Of a stretch of DNA of 64,000 nucleotides, positions 37,761 to 46,580 are shown piece by piece (position 1 is the stretch's first letter; each line of letters starts with the position of its first letter). Source of the DNA: Pirellulales bacterium (GTDB lineage: Bacteria > Planctomycetota > Planctomycetia > Pirellulales > Thermoguttaceae). Under the pieces are notes generated by a model. It worked only from the letters and a program-made list of their open reading frames with translations, did no database searches and had not been told where the DNA came from. A program made the position numbers and the translations under genes. The DNA is taken from the NCBI GenBank assembly GCA_016935315.1, contig JAFGRD010000075.1, positions 1 through 64,000 of the forward strand. Reading direction: 5' to 3'.

Positions 37761-40700
37761 TCACGGGCCTTCGTACTTCTTTCCGCCCGACGCAATCGCC
37801 GAACGCATCTCGCACTCGACCTCCAGCCGCGTTTGGTACTTGGCCTCCTGGGTGATCTCGGCCTGGTCGACCAGCCGGAAGTCGGGCATGTCGGCCCGGG
37901 GACGCCCGACGAGCATCTGCCGGCCGGCCTCGATGATGGCCAACGCTTCCCGGTAAGCCGGGTCGCTCTTGTCGGCAAACCGCGCCAGGCAAAGGCTCAC
38001 TTCCGGCCGCGTGAAGCTCACGTGGCAAGAGAGTTCCTGGTCGCCGAGATTCACGCCGGTCAATTCGCTCAGCCGCTTCAGTTGCTCGTCACCGAGCGGC
38101 GAGCGGCCGTAGCGGTTCTCACGATAGGCGCTGGCGTAGTCGGGATAGTAGGGGGCGTTGATGTCGATCCAGGTAACGATGCGGTGGAAATCCTCCTTGT
38201 CCAGCCGGATCTCCTTGTCGTGCTCCGGATTGCGGTGGCCCTCCAGAAGCACCTCGGCCAACGAGCTGGCGTGAGAACCCCAGCTTTTCGGCGGCAGCGT
38301 TTGGAACGGCCCGGCACCGGGCACGTTGACCAGCCGCTTCGTCCGCAGCTCGAGGTACGACGTATTGAAGATCAACCCCAGATCGCCGGCCAGGTTCAGC
38401 GTCTGGCCCGCTGACCGGCCGTAGTCGTGGCACGACACGCAGTGCTTGTCGAACACCGGTTGGACCTCGACCAGATAGCCGAAGTTTCGCGCGGGGCCGT
38501 ACCACGGCCGAGGCTGGCTTGGCGGGCGCCGCATGGCCAGCGGCTGGCCGTGGTAGGGGATGCTGATCCGCCGGTTTTCGTGGCAGCCGATGCACCCGGC
38601 CGACTCGCCCGGCCGCACGATCGTGCCGCTCCGCATCGACTGGATCATCATCCCCTGCTCGTCGAGTAGCTGGAAGTAGACGAACGTGTCGGCCGGCACG
38701 GCGAAGTAAGCGCTGCCGTCCTTCTCCACCGGCACGGTGCCCACGATCCGTTTGTTGTTGAAATCGTCGAAGGCCATGCCGGGGGCCTGCGTGCCGCTGC
38801 CTTGCCAGTTCTGCTGTGTCCAGAACCGTTTCTCCGGCGACTCGACCACGCGCAGTTGCTTCACCGTGCCGCGCTCGACGGCCTCCATGCCCGTGCCTTC
38901 GTAGACGTCCGAGAGGTAGTAATACCCTTCCTTCCTGGCCAGGTCGATTCGCGGCGGAATGGCGATCGGCCGGCCGCGCGGCGCCAGCGGCATGGGATCG
39001 AAGCAGCCGGGCTCTTCGGCATGCAGCAGGATCTCGTTGCCGAACAGATCCAGCAGGTACAGACCCATCTGCTCGCCTTGGCCGATCATCCGCGAGCAAA
39101 GAAAGTACTTGTCCGAGAGCGGATAGGGGTCTTCGTACTTGGGGCTGACCCGCGTGAACGTGTCGTAGTTTCCCTGGCCGACCAGGTCGATGGCCTCCAC
39201 CGGCCAGGTGCGAATCACGGGCGTCTTGCCGTCGATTCCCAGGCGGCGGTCGACGATGGCCAGCGCGCCCCAGGGACGATCGTGGCAAGACGAGAAGTTG
39301 CAGATCAGCCGCTCCGTGCCGGGAATCACCCGATTGTCGAGCACGCCGCCGGGCGAATTCGTGTTGTTGCCCCAATAGACCACGTGGTTCGTGCCGTCGG
39401 GATTGCAGGTCCACACACCCTGGGCATCACCGAAGTTGCGGTCGACGTATTCCCAGCGGTCGTAGATGATCCGCCCGTCGGGCATCACCGCCGGGTGGCC
39501 TTCGTGCAGCGTGCTGTGCCCGATCTGTTGCACGTTTGCCCCGTCGGCGTCCATCGTGAACAGGTTGCACATGATGTGCCGGTTGCACATGCAAAACTTC
39601 GGCTCCCGGGTCGAGGCGAAGAGGATTCGCCCGTCGGGCAGATAGATCGGATCGATGTCGGAGATGCCCGAACCGAAGGTGAGCTGTTTCAGGCCGTTGC
39701 CGTCGGCTTCCATCTCGTAGAGGTGATAGTCGTCCGAAGGGTCGCGGCGCATCGAAAACAGCACGCGCCGGCCGTCGTAGCCGACGTCGGGATCGCGGGC
39801 GACCCCTTCGGGAAGCGCGAGCAGGGTTTTCACCGCGCCGTCGCGTCGGAAGTCGATCAGCTTGACTGCCCCGCCGCCGGTGAAGCTGCCGGTGTTGATT
39901 TCGCCCGTCTGAAACATCGTGGCCGTGTTGTGGTGGTCCGAGCGGTATTGCCGGCGAACCACGAACAGGATCGGCTGCCCGCTCACCAGCGGATTGGCCA
40001 ACAAGGCCTCCCGGGCCAGTGCGCAGAGCTCTTGCCGCAGTGTGTCGGCCTGCCGGCCGCTGGCCCGGGCGATCTGCTCCTGCAGCCGGTCGAGCCGGGC
40101 AAGGTACTCCCGCCCCTTGGGATAGCGGTTCCCGAAACTCGCGACCAGGTCCTCGACGGCCGCCCGGAGCGATGCCTCGGCGGACTGCGAAGCCGCCAGC
40201 AGCCCTTGGCGCATCCGCTGCCGGCGCAACTGCTCGAGCGAAGCGAAGCGGGCCTTGGTGGCCTCCTCGTCGATCCGCCCGGAGGCAGAGAAATCGTCGA
40301 ACGAGACGTGGCCCCAGCCGCCCGTGTTCTGGTCCACCACGCGCAGGAAGACCCGTCGGCCCAGCAGATCCTCGGCGTCCCAGGTTGCGCGAAACAGGGT
40401 TTCCGTGTTTTGCCCGCGGGCCTGGAAGACCTCCTTCCCGTCTTTCGTACATAACGCCACGTAGGTGTCGCGATGGTTGCCGCCGCCGACCAGGAAGGAG
40501 ACGGCCGGCCCGTCGAGCACGAACACGGGTGACTCCATGACGCCGGTCATCTCGTCGGTGCGCGGGCCGGTGCGTTCAAGCGTGGTCAGATAATACTCAC
40601 CCTGCTTGTTGTACCGGACGCTGGGGCGGTTGTAGAAGAATTCCTGGCTGCCGACGAGCTTGCCGAACTCGCCTTCGACGACGCGCCAACCTTGCACGTC

Positions 40701-40844
40701 GCCGGTCTCGAAATCGAAGACCACCCGGCTCGGCCTCTCGGCTTCGGCGCTGACGGTTTCGGCGGCCGGCGCGTCCGAAGCGAGCAGGCAACCACACCCG
40801 ATCGTCAGCCACATGCACAGCCACAAACGGTCCATTCTCATCAT
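37761..40844 (-). CDS. Secreted beta-propeller protein with two c-type haem motifs (hydrazine-synthase-alpha-like architecture)
   Basis: A 1027-residue exported protein. The signal peptide is followed by a beta-sandwich (residues about 40-190), a helical linker (200-290) and TolB/PD40-like propeller blades (GYDGRRVLFSMRRDPSDDYH, YLPDGRILFASTREP, VMPDGRIIYDRWEY). A C-terminal cytochrome-like part has two CxxCH haem sites, CIGCH near residue 752 and CVSCH near 802. Planctomycete proteins of this layout have been assigned to a hydrazine-synthase-alpha-like group. There are no other anammox genes here, so a general redox or carbohydrate-related role is likelier. The ATG at 40844 follows GAGGGAG. 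Confidence 0.7.
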   Translation of the reverse strand: MMRMDRLWLCMWLTIGCGCLLASDAPAAETVSAEAERPSRVVFDFETGDVQGWRVVEGEFGKLVGSQEFFYNRPSVRYNKQGEYYLTTLERTGPRTDEMTGVMESPVFVLDGPAVSFLVGGGNHRDTYVALCTKDGKEVFQARGQNTETLFRATWDAEDLLGRRVFLRVVDQNTGGWGHVSFDDFSASGRIDEEATKARFASLEQLRRQRMRQGLLAASQSAEASLRAAVEDLVASFGNRYPKGREYLARLDRLQEQIARASGRQADTLRQELCALAREALLANPLVSGQPILFVVRRQYRSDHHNTATMFQTGEINTGSFTGGGAVKLIDFRRDGAVKTLLALPEGVARDPDVGYDGRRVLFSMRRDPSDDYHLYEMEADGNGLKQLTFGSGISDIDPIYLPDGRILFASTREPKFCMCNRHIMCNLFTMDADGANVQQIGHSTLHEGHPAVMPDGRIIYDRWEYVDRNFGDAQGVWTCNPDGTNHVVYWGNNTNSPGGVLDNRVIPGTERLICNFSSCHDRPWGALAIVDRRLGIDGKTPVIRTWPVEAIDLVGQGNYDTFTRVSPKYEDPYPLSDKYFLCSRMIGQGEQMGLYLLDLFGNEILLHAEEPGCFDPMPLAPRGRPIAIPPRIDLARKEGYYYLSDVYEGTGMEAVERGTVKQLRVVESPEKRFWTQQNWQGSGTQAPGMAFDDFNNKRIVGTVPVEKDGSAYFAVPADTFVYFQLLDEQGMMIQSMRSGTIVRPGESAGCIGCHENRRISIPYHGQPLAMRRPPSQPRPWYGPARNFGYLVEVQPVFDKHCVSCHDYGRSAGQTLNLAGDLGLIFNTSYLELRTKRLVNVPGAGPFQTLPPKSWGSHASSLAEVLLEGHRNPEHDKEIRLDKEDFHRIVTWIDINAPYYPDYASAYRENRYGRSPLGDEQLKRLSELTGVNLGDQELSCHVSFTRPEVSLCLARFADKSDPAYREALAIIEAGRQMLVGRPRADMPDFRLVDQAEITQEAKYQTRLEVECEMRSAIASGGKKYEGP

Positions 40845-40939
40845 GGCACGCTCCCTCGTAATGCCCAGACGTCATCGCCATCGTTGCCCGCACGGGCCGA
40901 TGCCACGCGGCAGGCGGATTCGCAGCGGCTTCCATTATA

Positions 40940-41662
40940 CTAGGGCAACTCGGCGGTAATCAAGAACACCGGCAGGTGGACCACGCGACCGGCTTCGGCG
41001 CAGGTGCCATCGGCCGCTTCGATCTGCCTCAGCGACCGTTTCTCCGCACCGGTCAGCGGCAGCCCCCGCAACAAGTCGAACCGCGCCGCCGACGGCGATT
41101 GGAGACGCTCCAACAGGTCCACGCGCGTTCGAAACCCGGCGTCGGCCAGCAGACCCGGCAGCTTGCGCCCGATATGCGGATCGGCCCCGGCGCGGCGCAG
41201 CGCCGACAGCCACAGATCGCATGTGGCGATCTCCGGCGGATGTTCGATCATTCCGCCGTAGTCGGGCTCGACGGCCACCAGCACGCCGCCCGGGCAAAGC
41301 ACGCGCCGAATCTCCCCGACCGCCGCCGTCGCGTCCAGCCACATCAGCGCCAATTGGCAGAAAACCAGCTCGAAGACGTCGTCGGCAAACGGCAATCGTG
41401 TCGCGTCGCCACAGATTCGCCATGCGCCAGCCAGCGCCCCGGTGTCTTCGCACAGCGCTTGACGCGCGCGATCCAGCGCGACCACGGTCCCGCTGCCACG
41501 CTGCACCAGCTCGCCGGTGACCGCTCCGCGGCCGCAAGCCAGATCGAGCACGCGCCGGCGCCGAGCGATCCCAACACGGCGCAACAACCGCGCCCGGGCG
41601 GGCGCAAGCCAGCCGGCCTGCTGTTTCAACAACGCCTGCGCCGGCAGGGCCGCTTCGTTCAT
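40940..41662 (-). CDS. Class I SAM-dependent methyltransferase
   Basis: A 240-residue methyltransferase. Motif I is RRVLDLACGRGAVTGELV and the acidic loop after strand 2 is VVALDRARQAL. A GDATRLPFADDVFELVFC stretch carries motifs II and III, and the post-motif is VLCPGGVLVAVEPDYGG. It belongs to the Methyltransf_11/25 type; the substrate is unknown. The ATG at 41662 begins where homology should; a longer frame is open upstream but would include repeat-derived sequence. It is the last gene behind the radical SAM cluster on the same strand, 82 bp after the Cys-Ala-tailed protein. Confidence 0.8.
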   Translation of the reverse strand: MNEAALPAQALLKQQAGWLAPARARLLRRVGIARRRRVLDLACGRGAVTGELVQRGSGTVVALDRARQALCEDTGALAGAWRICGDATRLPFADDVFELVFCQLALMWLDATAAVGEIRRVLCPGGVLVAVEPDYGGMIEHPPEIATCDLWLSALRRAGADPHIGRKLPGLLADAGFRTRVDLLERLQSPSAARFDLLRGLPLTGAEKRSLRQIEAADGTCAEAGRVVHLPVFLITAELP

Positions 41663-41716
41663 CGTTGTGCCTGGAAAACACTGCCAAGGACTCGCAAGAC
41701 GGCAAGCCCTCCCATG

Positions 41717-41748
41717 TGTGCCCAACTTGCTCTTCTGCGAGTCCTTAC
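41717..41748 (-). repeat. Stop-associated short element, copy D
   Basis: In the sense of the Cys-Ala-tailed gene, TAA is followed directly by GGACTCGCAGAAGAGCAAG and then TTGGGCACA. About 26 of 32 positions match copy E at the superoxide reductase gene. Confidence 0.65.
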
Positions 41749-43619
41749 CGGCCGCCGCCGGCACATGCGCACGCGCACGCACACCCTGCGCACGCACAGG
41801 CGCATCCGCCGCCCCCGCCGCCACCTCCGCCTCCGCTGGCGGCCGCTTCGCCGAGGGCCTGGAAGAACTCTCCGGTCACCTTGTCGGCCCCGCTGAGGTT
41901 GAGGAAACCGCCGGCGGGCCTGGCCACGTTCAGCGAGCCGGGCGAAATGGACGTGGCCATGCTGCCCATGGTGTTTTCAGCCCAGCCGGAAAACGACGCC
42001 GCCACGTCGCCGAAGCTCGTCTGGCCGGGGATGCTCGGCGCGCCGCCGCCCGCCGGCACACCTCCGGAGGACGGGGCACCGAGTCCGCGAATCCAGATCG
42101 GCCGGTAGGGCCGCCCATAGTCAAACACCCGGCCGTGGTCTTCCCCCATCAGGATCCACTCGAAGTTGCGGTCGATCGCCTTTTCGCGTTGGGCCAGGTC
42201 ACCGACGGCGCTGGCCTGGTCGCACGCGCGGCGGACGATGCTGCGGTAATAATCCTGGGTGTCGGACAGATCAAACCCTTTCATGCGCGCGGCGGCACGC
42301 TCGATCAACTTTCGCAGCGGCACGCTGAAGTTGATCTGTTGGAGCGGCTTGCCCGGGTTGTGCTGGATCAGATAGAGGAAGCCGTGCTCGTACTTGTGGA
42401 CCACCGTGCCCTTCTTCTGCCCCACGTTGCGGTAGAAGCGGTAGCGATCTGCCACCGTGGCCGAAGGCGTCTCCGTCGGGATCAGGAAATCCTGGTCCAC
42501 TTCGACGATCAGCGGATCAGCCTGTTGCTGGCGGAGCATGCCCTTCTTGAGCATGCCGAAGACGACCAGCCCCAGGACCTTCGCGACAGGCAGCTCGAGC
42601 AGCGCGGCGGCCTCCGGAGCGGTCAGACCTCGCTTGATCCCGCCGCCTTCCACCTGGGCGACCGGCGGCATGTAGTGGACCTTGCGCCGGGCCAGGGACC
42701 ATTCGTTAAAGCCGATCAGCACGAACACCGTCGGCATCGAGAGCAGGTGCAGCCCCGGGCTGAGGTAGAACACGAAGCACGCGACTGCCGAGAGGACGAC
42801 CCACACGGATATTCCGGTTCCCCCGGTAAAACGGAAGAAAAGCAGACCGAACGCTACCAGGAAAACAATCGCGACGGTGACCCGCGCCCCTTTCGATTCG
42901 CGGAACCACTTCAGCAGCAGATCGAGCTTGCTGAGCACGACCACGCGATCGAGGCCGCGTTTGGGGAAGGAGACGGCCACCAGGTGCGGCCCGTCGAGCC
43001 GATCCGCCGGCCAGTCCCAGCCCACCAGCGCGCCGTCGTCCGTGGCGGCCTTGCTGGTGAACTTCAGACCCTGGTGCAGGGCCTCTTCCGGTTTCACGCT
43101 GCGGGGCAACTGAACGGCCACCTGGATGTGCGTGTTGCCCTGGAGGCTGCTGCCGTCGAACCACGTCGGCGTAATCCGCAGCGAGGCCAGCTCGGCGTTG
43201 GTGGTGTCCTGGAAGACCATCTCCGGCATATCGAACTCGACGTGCAGCGTGCCTTCCCGGCCGGGCTGGATGGTGCCGGCGCCCATGGGAATCTCGAAGC
43301 CGCAGTCGATGTAGGTCGAGTGGGCCGCGCCGCCGAGCGGCCGCCCACCGGACGAAGCCTGGATGTTGCCCAGATCGTAGCCCTTGTGCGGCGTGCCGAT
43401 GTCGACCACGTCGATCGCATGGGCGCCGGGGTGGTTGCGGAACGTGATGTCGTAGGCGATATGGACCGAGGCGTCCGGCCGGACGCTGACCAGCATCTGG
43501 AGCTTTGGCACACCGAAACGGTAGTCCTGGGCCGCGGCCGCCCTGCCCGACAGCACGACGCTCCCACCGCAGAGCACGGCCAGCGCGGCCGCGACAAAAA
43601 CCGATTGCAGTTGCTTCAT
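41745..43619 (-). CDS. Membrane protein (DUF2207/TIGR04222-like layout) with a Gly10 and Cys-Ala repeat tail
   Basis: A 624-residue protein. The signal peptide (SVFVAAALAVLCGGSVVLSG) is followed by an extracytoplasmic beta domain (about 25-230), two or three membrane helices (VTVAIVFLVAFGLLFF, VWVVLSAVACFVFYL, LLSMPTVFVLIGF) and a cytoplasmic winged-helix-like part (GLTAPEAAALLELPVAKVL). The tail is exceptional: residues 596-605 are ten glycines, 606-620 hold seven cysteines alternating with alanine around one glycine, and the protein ends GGGR. The layout resembles DUF2207/TIGR04222 proteins, which also end in low-complexity Gly or Gly-Cys tails. It follows the two SPASM genes by 57 bp. The ATG at 43619 has GGAAG ahead. 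Confidence 0.75.
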   Translation of the reverse strand: MKQLQSVFVAAALAVLCGGSVVLSGRAAAAQDYRFGVPKLQMLVSVRPDASVHIAYDITFRNHPGAHAIDVVDIGTPHKGYDLGNIQASSGGRPLGGAAHSTYIDCGFEIPMGAGTIQPGREGTLHVEFDMPEMVFQDTTNAELASLRITPTWFDGSSLQGNTHIQVAVQLPRSVKPEEALHQGLKFTSKAATDDGALVGWDWPADRLDGPHLVAVSFPKRGLDRVVVLSKLDLLLKWFRESKGARVTVAIVFLVAFGLLFFRFTGGTGISVWVVLSAVACFVFYLSPGLHLLSMPTVFVLIGFNEWSLARRKVHYMPPVAQVEGGGIKRGLTAPEAAALLELPVAKVLGLVVFGMLKKGMLRQQQADPLIVEVDQDFLIPTETPSATVADRYRFYRNVGQKKGTVVHKYEHGFLYLIQHNPGKPLQQINFSVPLRKLIERAAARMKGFDLSDTQDYYRSIVRRACDQASAVGDLAQREKAIDRNFEWILMGEDHGRVFDYGRPYRPIWIRGLGAPSSGGVPAGGGAPSIPGQTSFGDVAASFSGWAENTMGSMATSISPGSLNVARPAGGFLNLSGADKVTGEFFQALGEAAASGGGGGGGGGGCACACAGCACACACAGGGR

Positions 43620-43676
43620 GGTTCTTCCCGTTTTGTAGCACTTCAGCCAAAGTCGCCTCTTGTCGGGGCGCATCGA

Positions 43677-45041
43677 TCACTCATCCTCGACTCTCCTCCC
43701 GTCGGCCCAGCCGGCCGGATTGCGGGGACAATCGGCCGCGCAGATGGCCAGCCCCGGACAGTCATCGCAGTGGGTGTCGGACTCGACCCGGCGGCGATAC
43801 CGGCAAAACACCTCGCTGTTGCGGATCGTCTCCCAGGCATCCTTCAGCAGGTTGCCCGCGGAGACGTGCGGTCCGCGGGCGGGAATTACCGAGCCGTCGG
43901 GCTCGACGCGGACGGCGTGGTCGCCGCCTGCGCGAGGCCCGCGGCGGACATGAGCCGCCAGCGAGCTGCCCAGGTGGAACCGCACCGGCGGATACCAGAG
44001 GTAACGCACGCTGGACTCTTCGGCCGACTCTTCGACGAGCCGGGCGGCCTCGATCAACTCGTCGGCCCGCAAGGCGCCGCCGGTCGACTTGCCCTCGGTC
44101 ATGGCTACCGCGTAGAACGCGGCGTTGCCGACGCCTCGCGACGCCAGCGACTGGAGCGTCTCTTCGATGCCCTCCAGGGTGCTTTCCACCAGGGCCACCT
44201 CGGCCACGGGACAGACCTCGTTTTCGCCCAGTTCGACCATGGCCCGCGTCGCCTGCTCGTGATCGCCGCTTCCGGCCAGGGCGTCGTGGACTTCCGGCTG
44301 CGCGGAAAGGTATGTCAGGTCGACGTGATCGACGCCGGCCCGGGCCAGATCGCGAAGGAGCGTTCCCGCCGCCAGGACACTGCCCTGGCCGCGAACGCCG
44401 GCGATCAACCCCAGGTCTTCCGCCCGCTCGACCGCCCGCACCAACGCGGCGGCGTCCGGGTCTTCGCCGGCGACCAGCGTCACGTGCGGGATACCCAGCT
44501 CCCAGAGCCGGTCGAGGATCGGCACCAGCAGCTCCGGCTCGGCCAGCGGCAGGTCGGCCGACAGCGGCCGGTCCAGCGGGGCCAACTCCGGTGAGAAGGC
44601 GGGGTCGGCTAGGTTGAGGATCGGGTAGTTGTCGCCCGGGCTGGTCAACTCGGTGAGGATCCGGTCGAGGCGGTCCACGTCGGCGGCGGCCTGGGCGGGC
44701 GTCACGCCGCGGAAACTCCGCACCAGGCGGTCGGCGATTACCGCAGGCCGCTCGCCTTCCAGCAGCCCCTTGGCGATGATCACGCCCGAGGCCCGCAGGT
44801 GCGTCGCGGCCGAAGCATTGGCCAACAGCACGCCGCCGGTCGAATCGACCCGAAGGTGGAACCGCGTAAAGGTCCCATTTGCCTCGCGCAGATAGTGGTA
44901 CAAGCCGGGTTTGACGCCGGCCTTCTCCAGCGGCAAAAGCGTCCGCGGCCGCAAGGCGTTGATAAGTTGCCGAAAACTCATCGGCTCCCGCGACACTCGG
45001 GGGCCTAATATCGCCGCCTTCATCAGTTGCCTGAGGTCCAT
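43677..45041 (-). CDS. SPASM-domain protein related to radical SAM maturases but lacking the CxxxCxxC cluster motif
   Basis: A 454-residue paralogue of the upstream enzyme. Residues about 30-130 resemble its PqqD-like N-domain (FHLRVDSTGGVLLANASAAT, LVRSFRGVTP). Where the radical SAM CxxxCxxC should be, the strand reads YPILNLADPAFSPELAPLD without any cysteine. The barrel pattern continues (PHVTLVAGEDPDAAALVRAV). A C-terminal SPASM cysteine set remains (YRRRVESDTHCDDCPGLAIC, AADCP). It probably cannot bind the catalytic 4Fe-4S cluster and may be a regulatory or substrate-binding partner. It starts 6 bp after the active paralogue. Confidence 0.75.
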   Translation of the reverse strand: MDLRQLMKAAILGPRVSREPMSFRQLINALRPRTLLPLEKAGVKPGLYHYLREANGTFTRFHLRVDSTGGVLLANASAATHLRASGVIIAKGLLEGERPAVIADRLVRSFRGVTPAQAAADVDRLDRILTELTSPGDNYPILNLADPAFSPELAPLDRPLSADLPLAEPELLVPILDRLWELGIPHVTLVAGEDPDAAALVRAVERAEDLGLIAGVRGQGSVLAAGTLLRDLARAGVDHVDLTYLSAQPEVHDALAGSGDHEQATRAMVELGENEVCPVAEVALVESTLEGIEETLQSLASRGVGNAAFYAVAMTEGKSTGGALRADELIEAARLVEESAEESSVRYLWYPPVRFHLGSSLAAHVRRGPRAGGDHAVRVEPDGSVIPARGPHVSAGNLLKDAWETIRNSEVFCRYRRRVESDTHCDDCPGLAICAADCPRNPAGWADGRRVEDE

Positions 45042-45047
45042 CGGAGG

Positions 45048-46580
45048 TCACCACCCTTCTTGTGCTGTGAGCAAGGGGTCGTCGGCCGTCGCTTCCGGGC
45101 GTTCGGCCATCAGCTTGGGGCTGTCGGCCGGAGAAAACGGCGCCGCCTCGTTCTCGCGACCATGAATCCCGCAGTTTGCGTGCTCCCTCTCGATCCGGCA
45201 TCCGCCGGCGCAAAGCGGCAAATCGGGGCATTGCCAACACGCCTCGGGCAGCCCGCAGCCGCGCGGATCGGCTACCCGGTGGCGAAAACTCCGGAACAGA
45301 TCGCTGCGCCAGATCGTCGCCCACCGATCGCGAAGGATATTGCCCGCGGCCGAGTAATACGATTGACACGGCAACACGTCGCCGTTGGGTTCGATGCACA
45401 CGGAGTATTCGGCCGCGTTGCAGCGCCGGGGGCCGAGTTCCAGCTCGACCGGCGAGAGCCGACAGTAGGCGGTGGGCGTGTACCAGAGAAATCGCATTCC
45501 CAGCTCGGCCGCTCGATCGCGGACGGCGACCAGCACGGCGGCCATGTCGGCCTCGGCCAGCGCCTCGCGGCTGGTGCGCCCGCCGCCCGAGTAGATCATG
45601 CCGTTGAAGGCGAAGGTGCGCAGCCCCTGGGCGTGTAGGAACTCGACGATCTGCTCTGCGTGGCCGGCGTTTTGCCGCGTCAGCGTGGTGTTGGTGATCG
45701 TGTGCAGCCCGGCGGCCAGCGAGTTCTCGATGCCGCCGGTCGTCTCCAAGAACGAATCGGCCGCGGTCATGGCATTGTGCACCTCGGGCCGGTGCGATCC
45801 GAGCGTGATCTGCACGTGGTTCAGCCCGGCCCGGGCGAGCGACTCGACAAACGGCCTGTCCGCGAGCCGCCGGCCGTTGGTGTTCAGGCCGGCGACCAGG
45901 CCGAGCCGCCGGGCGCGGTCGATCAGCCGCGTCAGGTCGTCGAACAACGTCGGCTCGCCCCCGGTGAAGATCACGTGAGGCACACCCACCCGGGCGAGCT
46001 TCCCCAAAACGCGATTCCAATCCCGCGGCGAGAGCGACCGCATGGCTGCCCGCTGGGGCTGGTTGTAGCAATGTGGGCAGGCGTTGTTGCAGCCGTAGGT
46101 CAGTGCCAGGTCGGCCTTGTAGGGTGCACGAACGGGCGTGCTGAACAGGGGCGTTCTGGCCAGTTCGTCCCGCCCACAGGTCGAACACGCGGCGGTCGTA
46201 GTCGCCAGATGTTCGACCAGCGCGTAGATCCGTGCGGACTGACGGCGAAGCAGCGCGGGCTCGACGCCGCGGAAGTGGGCCCGCAATACGACCGCGGCCC
46301 GATCCGCCGGCACCTTCTCCAGGGCCAGGCGGGCCATCAACGCGGCGGTCGGGTTTAGGTGGATCGCATCCGTCACGTCGACCAGCAGCACGCCTGAACC
46401 ATCGGATTCGATCCGCAGATGGATTCGTCGTCGGCCGCCGGGAGGGTACACGTCGTAGGCGAACAGGCCGGGCCGCACCGGCAACAGCCTGCCGGCGGCG
46501 GCCCGCCATCCAAGCCAGTCACGCCGCAAGGCGTCGAGCAGACGTCGGGCGATGCGGCCGGTCCGGCCAGTCGTCACCAT
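45048..46580 (-). CDS. Radical SAM/SPASM enzyme with PqqD-like N-terminal domain
   Basis: A 510-residue enzyme. Residues about 30-125 look like a PqqD/RRE-type peptide-binding domain (GVLLVDVTDAIHLNPTAALM, VVLRAHFRGVEP). Radical SAM motif: Cys164, Cys168 and Cys171 in YGCNNACPHCY, followed by the SAM-binding GGE in VIFTGGEPTLFDD. The SPASM/twitch auxiliary-cluster cysteines are CNAAEYSVC, VLPCQSYYS, CGLPEACWQCPDLPLC and AGGC. Relatives modify peptides or proteins. The start at 46580 follows GGAGG and overlaps the zinc-ribbon gene by 7 nt, so translation is coupled. Confidence 0.88.
   Translation of the reverse strand: MVTTGRTGRIARRLLDALRRDWLGWRAAAGRLLPVRPGLFAYDVYPPGGRRRIHLRIESDGSGVLLVDVTDAIHLNPTAALMARLALEKVPADRAAVVLRAHFRGVEPALLRRQSARIYALVEHLATTTAACSTCGRDELARTPLFSTPVRAPYKADLALTYGCNNACPHCYNQPQRAAMRSLSPRDWNRVLGKLARVGVPHVIFTGGEPTLFDDLTRLIDRARRLGLVAGLNTNGRRLADRPFVESLARAGLNHVQITLGSHRPEVHNAMTAADSFLETTGGIENSLAAGLHTITNTTLTRQNAGHAEQIVEFLHAQGLRTFAFNGMIYSGGGRTSREALAEADMAAVLVAVRDRAAELGMRFLWYTPTAYCRLSPVELELGPRRCNAAEYSVCIEPNGDVLPCQSYYSAAGNILRDRWATIWRSDLFRSFRHRVADPRGCGLPEACWQCPDLPLCAGGCRIEREHANCGIHGRENEAAPFSPADSPKLMAERPEATADDPLLTAQEGW

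Noticed and set aside
37761-40844. Evidence for anammox metabolism
   Set aside because: Only one protein with a resembling layout is present; no hydrazine dehydrogenase or other synthase subunit is nearby, and the neighbours are general heterotrophic genes.
41745-41833. GC-rich repeats considered as a terminator or microsatellite
   Set aside because: They lie inside the reading frame, with varied synonymous codons and a preserved peptide pattern.
41517-44594. 1025-codon open frame on the plus strand
   Set aside because: It is antisense to the Cys-Ala-tailed protein and part of the SPASM paralogue, and it shows no recognisable domain; a GC artefact.
43762-46509. 915-codon minus-strand frame
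   Set aside because: It overlaps both SPASM genes in another frame. The cysteine motifs and ribosome-binding sites belong to the annotated frames.
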